Shown one piece after another: positions 59,100-64,000 of a stretch of DNA of 64,000 nucleotides. Position 1 is the stretch's first letter; each line of letters starts with the position of its first letter. The position numbers and the translations under genes are program-made. The stretch comes from Eremophila alpestris peregrina (taxonomy: Eukaryota; Chordata; Aves; Passeriformes; Alaudidae), in NCBI GenBank assembly GCA_009792885.1, contig WMCF01000031.1, positions 618,349 to 682,348 on the forward strand. Reading direction: 5' to 3'. Under the pieces are notes generated by a model. That model did no database searches and was not told where the DNA came from. It was given only the letters and a program-made list of their open reading frames with translations.

Positions 59100-59310
59100 A
59101 GGCTCACAAGCAGCCTGATGAGAATTTACAGGTCGCCGGCTCCCTTTCCCCGCTGTCAAGCAGGGGGCAAACCCTTAATGGGGCGGAACGGGGAGCGCGG
59201 GGCTGGCTCCCGGCTCAGCCCCTAATGAGGGCCGGCGGCTCGGCCCGCAGCTCGTTAGGGAAGGGCGGGCGCGGCACAGAACGGGAGCCAGCGACGGGGA
59301 CACACAATGG
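59100..59310. promoter_or_regulatory. CpG-island-like pocket with paired TAAT motifs
   Basis: About 20 CpGs fall in 59130-59300 (for example GGGCCGGCGGCTCGGCCCGC). Two GC-framed homeodomain-type cores are embedded: CCCTTAATGGGG (59172-59183) and CCCCTAATGAGGG (59219-59231), with a third related TTAGGG at 59255. GC-rich frames around TAAT are unusual and suggest selection. A promoter or enhancer is plausible. No coding frame starts here with recognisable product. Confidence 0.4.
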
Positions 59311-59314
59311 CTCT

Positions 59315-61449
59315 TGAGGGACCAGCAGCCGCAGCACTGGGGCTCAGGGGAGGGGGCACGGCCACCCCCTCCTCCTCTGCCTATTCCTTGCCTCTTAAAA
59401 TCCCATTACCTTCCTTTTATTTCACAGTAGAGACTGGTAGGAAGGAAAGGAGGGGGAGATGTCCGGGAGGAGCTGCCTCTGTCTAGTGCCTTCTGTCAGC
59501 AGAGGTCGGGCCCATAGGATCAATTTTTTTCTGTGGATGTGATTTTCTTGTCTCCCTCTCTTTTTTTTTTTTTTCAAAACAAGAATACGGGCGCCAGGCT
59601 TACAAGAGGTCCTCAAGAGCTGTCAATCAGGGGCATGAAATATTCAGAGAGCTTAATCTTCTTAGGAGATCTGTAGAGACCCCCTCATGGGGTCTGAATG
59701 CTCTTCACGAACCTGCAAAGAATGGCTAAGGGGAGGGAGGAAAACAAACACAGCTAAAAAGAATGAAAAGAGAGACTTCCTTAGACAGACACCCTCATAT
59801 CTCGGTGAGGGGCATATTGTAAGAATTTAAACAGAATGGAAAAGACCTTTTAAGACCCTATTAGTGGAACAGTCTCCTTTCTGACTGGTGGAAAACCACC
59901 TTTGGGTACTCTTCATCATGGCTATTTCTTCCATTTTTTGCTCAACAGGTAGCCCAGTTCATTGGTATTCTCAGTTCAGCCATGACCTAGTTTTTGACCT
60001 TACACAACTTCTGCTTCTCCACAGACTTTGACTTTCATGTGGTCTGGCCAATACACAAGAACTCCATCGATCTGCTTACTTAAAGGTCAGGAACAGATAC
60101 ACTGGCCTGGTGGGTAGTCTGCAAGCTGCATCAATTTCCTTTGAGATCCTGGGAATTAGATGTGGATTTTTTAGGGTGTTAGCACAACTGAAAGTAAGAC
60201 AGTCTTGAGATAGTTAATTATTTTGGGCTCTATTAAAGAAGCACTATCTTAAAAAACATACTGAGGGATGTGACTCACCTATGTGAGCAATAAGAGCCCT
60301 TACGGAGAGATCTAAGATAGATGCAGATCATTACATTTTAAAGTGAAAGCTTGCCTATCTATTTCTCAAAGACAAGCCGCGGGCAGGCTGCTTCCTGTTC
60401 AAAAGGTGTAGTAAGTTTTCTGAAAAGAGACTCCTCTCTGTTTCTCTAACTCTTTATATCTCTACTGAAACATCTTAAGGAAATTCTGTGTGAAGAATGA
60501 ATGCTGTAAATAACTTGTATCAATTTATCAGCCTCACAAAATCAACTGTGTCTCTAAAACTTAAATGTCGATGTCTGCTGTTTGAAGGGCCATGTCCAGC
60601 ATCTGTGACAAGTCCCTGCAGTCTCCAGAGAATCATGTCCACCATTGCACTCCAGCCCCTAAGAAACTAATTATTAAAATGAGCAGACCGAGAAACCCCC
60701 TGTATTTATCCTTTCCATTAGCATCCAAAATGCAGAAAATAATTTCACTGCTGCTGCAAATTCTGTGAGAGGGAAAAATTTCATACCACACTGGGAGGAT
60801 GATCCAGCAGTTAAAGACACTAATTCTGAATTGAAGCCTTATAGGTTTGCACATAAATGTCTTGTTAACCATTGAACCTTACTTCTGTCAAGAAGAACAA
60901 ATAGTTTTCATCCTCTAGCTGGTTCTGTAAATCCTAGTTTGGGAAACAACTCTGCAGCAGTGTGTGACACCTGAGCATCTGGCCTTTACCTGTCCTCCTT
61001 GCCCCACTGACCCATGTAATCACTGTCAAAAAGGAGCAAGGGAAGGCAGTTTTCCCACCAGGAGATGTATCCATTTACTGCCATATACTGGGATGAAAAA
61101 GAGAAGGATTGGTACCTTCCCCCCACCCAGCCCTTGAGGGAAAAACTATCTGTGTAGCAGTTTGTGCTCATGTATCTCACACAAGCTGTGGAGAAGAACT
61201 GTGCTCAGAGCATTTTATATCTGGAGGGCACAGTGAGCTTGGAAGTGTTTGCTTATTTATCGAGGACAACATCTACAGCTCTGGAGAGAGAACAAAGTGG
61301 ATAAAGAGGAGAAAATCCAGTAACCAGCTATTGAAACCTATAAAGGGAGAGCTTATGGTGTAGCATTTAGGAAGAGAAAGTGCCAGTGCACATTGAGAGA
61401 GGGGGCAATACAAGAGCAAAGACAAGGTATATTTTGTCAGGCAGCAGTA

Positions 61450-61450
<1 letters not shown>
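59315..61450. other. Long noncoding stretch
   Basis: A T14 run is at 59561-59574. Short frames only (79 codons at 60633-60872, minus). No gene or repeat family recognised. Confidence 0.5.

Positions 61451-61456
<6 letters not shown>

Positions 61457-61482
<26 letters not shown>
61457..61482 (+). repeat. Poly(A) run, 26 bases
   Basis: The longest homopolymer in the window, preceded by AGTACCAAATT. It could be the tail of a recent retroposed copy, but I recognise no gene body upstream and no AATAAA within 30 bases. The pure run implies it is young or subject to slippage. Confidence 0.95.
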
Positions 61483-61489
61483 GGAGAAA

Positions 61490-64000
61490 GCTGCCTTCTC
61501 CCTCCTCCTCTTCTCCTGCACCTGGGGTCATGCTGTGACCTTTTAGAAGACGGGATGTAAACGTGACCTTTGTCAGAGTGTGACAGAGCGTCCAGCCAGG
61601 CTTTCCGTGAGCAGACGTGGGAGGCCCACAGGCAGTGCTCCTTCCCCGGGCAGAGGTCCTGACCTGCAGCAGTGTGCTCAGGGAGCTGTCACGGCAGGCT
61701 CCTGTCCCCAGCTCCTCTGCTTTGGGCAGCACAGACAGCAATACAGCCTAGCACACAAAGAGCCTGCTCTTCAAACTTTCTCATCCAGCCTGTAACAGAG
61801 GTATTGCTTGGGAGCTCTGAGACAGTGCTTCTCTCTTTCTCCCTCTGTCCTGTCTCTGAGTCCTAAAATAATCTTATGAAAAGGCCACAACCCCTAGATG
61901 CTTGAGTTGCCTTCAAGAAGTCACAGGCACACTGAAGTCCTTTCAAAGGCAAGAGAGGGGGTAAATGGGGCCAGTGATTCTTTGCTGCTTTACTGCCACC
62001 ATTTTATAAAACCAAATCACCTAGCACACAAAACTGGATGTGTTGAAGAGGCTCAGGAAAGGCTTGGCAGACACCCTTCTCTGGCTCCTCTCTGAGCTCC
62101 AGGGCTATGTGCATATTCCTAACTACTCTGTGTCCATACATTTTCCTGCAATCAATTGCACAGATGTGGGAGAACAAATGAAGCTACAGAAAAAATAATC
62201 CAACCCAACAAGTTGTAAACAGGTCAGTCCCACACAGCAGAGTAGGGAAACCCTGGAGAAAACCCAGCTGGGGCTGTGTGACACCAGCTCACCCCACACA
62301 CACGTGTGCTGTCACTCGCAGGGACAGGCACTTCCCCACTCTGCCCCTAAGCCCCTGCTTTGGCTAATTTACAGCAGATCCTCTGGATAAACACATCTCT
62401 GTTGGACACACAGTTCAGGTGCTGGCTGCTCCAGCTGGGAATCCCTCTTGTCCTTGCTATGTCCTGGAGGCATGAGAGGGCACAGGAAGCAGGGCAATCT
62501 CCAGCCTCCATCTCCTGCTGCCCCGCGACCCCGGGGCTGCCACTGCTGACCCTGCTGGGGTTGCCAGGAGTTGACTAATTTGGACACGTTCAGGCAATTG
62601 CTGTCATCAGCTTCCTGCTTTGTGGATCAGGGAGGTTTTTGCTGTAGGCGGGAGTCAATTATTTGGCAATCTCAGGATGATCGGAAGAGACTATTAGTGT
62701 TTGACATTTTAAAGGGAAATGGAAAACAGCCCACCTCTCTCTTTCTGCCAGCTAAACCAACCACTTCATATTAAACTTTACATGGCTCCTTCCTTATACA
62801 AATTGGCTCAATAACTGCTGGTCCTCTCCAATGTCAATGGGCCACCTCACAAAAGGACGCTTGACCATGACTCGGAACCTGCTCTCACAGAAAATGGCAT
62901 CTGGGCTGCAATGGAGCTTCTGGAAGCCTATGAGCAGCAAAAATCCCTCATGGAAGACATAAACCAGCAGGCTGAGTAGGGAACACAAGGATGGAAGTAT
63001 CTACAAATTAATTAAATGGAGCTACATGTACATGGAGTACATTCAACATCCTGACCTGACAACACATGGATGAACCTTGTTTGAAGCTTAAAAATCTCAC
63101 AGCAGAGATAAAGCCTAATTGGTAGGATGACAAATTGAAGAGCTGTTCAAGCCCATGCAATTCATGAGAACAAATTATTTCAATCACTTTTCCAAAACTC
63201 CATTCTATGCCTCCATATGGGATGAGTTATCCACTTCTCCCCAAGATTTCTTTCTGGGGATTTATGCAGAAAATACTTATCTTGGAAGCACAGAGCAGAG
63301 ACCAAGACAGGCCCATTGGTAATGTAAGCAGCAGAGTGAGAAACCAGCAGCCCTGGTTCCAACTGTGTTTAAAAACCAGTCCTTGAGAAAGAAGGGAATG
63401 AAGTAGGGTTCTTGTTTCTGAACTAGCAGCAATAGAAGTGATGTCTCCTGACTTACAGGACAAGGTTTCCAGCTTGGCTACCTATCTCCTGTCTGCCTTA
63501 ACTGCAGAATATGTAATATTACTGTTTAGCAGGCAAGTGTAGAAATCCCATCTGGAATCAAACCCTCACTGTACCTCCTACTGTGCAAATATACAGAAGC
63601 ATTTTGATTTTTCTCTCCTTTAATATGATAACGTAAGGTTTGACCAGCAGAATTTTGTATTTTCAAAGGCTCAGCTAGGTTGAGACCAGGAAATTCTTTT
63701 AGAAAATCATTCTCCCACTGTAACTGAAGGATTGAGTTGAAAGTGAAGGCTACACTTCCCTGTAAGGACTGACACAGCAAAGCCACTCTCCAAGGCTCAG
63801 ACACAGCAGTTGAGAAAGCAAATGCCTGCCTCAACTCCTGCTTCCTAACAAGGAGAGAGCAACACAACTTTATGGTTTCCCCACTGCTACAAATGCCAAC
63901 AGTGACCCTAAATAAAGGATTTTCTGCTCTAGAAGAATAACCCGTGATGGAGCCTAACGAGGGGCTGTTGGTGAGGGCTGCTCCCTCCTCCCCCTGCCTT
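61490..64000. other. Noncoding stretch to the window end
   Basis: Frames of 113 codons (63526-63867, minus) and 72 codons (62360-62587, both strands) are unconvincing. A C/G-rich patch lies at 62510-62560. No repeat, RNA gene or coding exon recognised. Confidence 0.5.

Overview
This window reads as vertebrate nuclear DNA, and almost certainly bird. The clearest interspersed repeats are short, 5'-truncated CR1 LINE fragments with the typical avian CR1 3'-end wording (AGTTGGAAGGGACC on the reverse strand, and GGATGATCTT..AGGTCCCTT-like on the forward strand). Interspersed repeats are sparse, no L1, Alu or intact LTR element is visible, and base composition is AT-leaning with scattered CpG-retaining pockets. 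There are no operons, bacterial-type genes, tRNAs, rRNAs or CRISPR arrays.

No protein-coding gene is supported. All open frames are short (the longest are about 180 codons on the minus strand at 26722-27264 and 166 codons on the plus strand at 21761-22261). None shows a recognisable domain, and overlapping frames on both strands are as expected by chance in 64 kb. The window is best read as intergenic or deep intronic DNA. A small exon of a long gene or lncRNA could have been missed; three perfect CAG|GTAAGT donor sites are listed as weak leads.

Layout: (1) 1-5.7 kb holds a MIR-like fragment, another old amniote SINE-like fragment, a CpG-retaining pocket (4.4-4.85 kb) and a CR1 copy. (2) 5.7-16.4 kb is mostly featureless, with a pyrimidine tract and a possible second MIR-like fragment. 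(3) 16.4-31 kb holds several candidate cis-regulatory pockets: an AT-rich homeodomain-type element, CpG-rich pockets with GATA motifs (17.1, 27.0 and 30.5 kb), a 16-bp homeodomain palindrome (20.85 kb), two CR1 copies and an AT-rich stretch. (4) 35.8-37.6 kb has a cluster of octamer (POU) motifs next to an 11-bp inverted repeat. (5) 40.5 kb has an unusual compound of perfect hairpins. (6) 46.5-59.3 kb has paired homeodomain-type sites, a long pyrimidine-biased tract, a CpG-rich pocket with opposed forkhead-type sites (52.95-53.4 kb), a perfect hairpin next to an A-rich tail (53.9 kb), two CR1 ends and a small CpG-island-like pocket (59.13-59.3 kb). (7) The rest shows little.

The most unusual property is an excess of perfect short-loop inverted repeats. 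Four have arms of 12-13 bp and loops of 20 nt or less, against well under one expected by chance. Several lie in or near CpG-retaining or motif-rich pockets. All regulatory calls rest on motif and composition reading only; conservation and chromatin data were not available.
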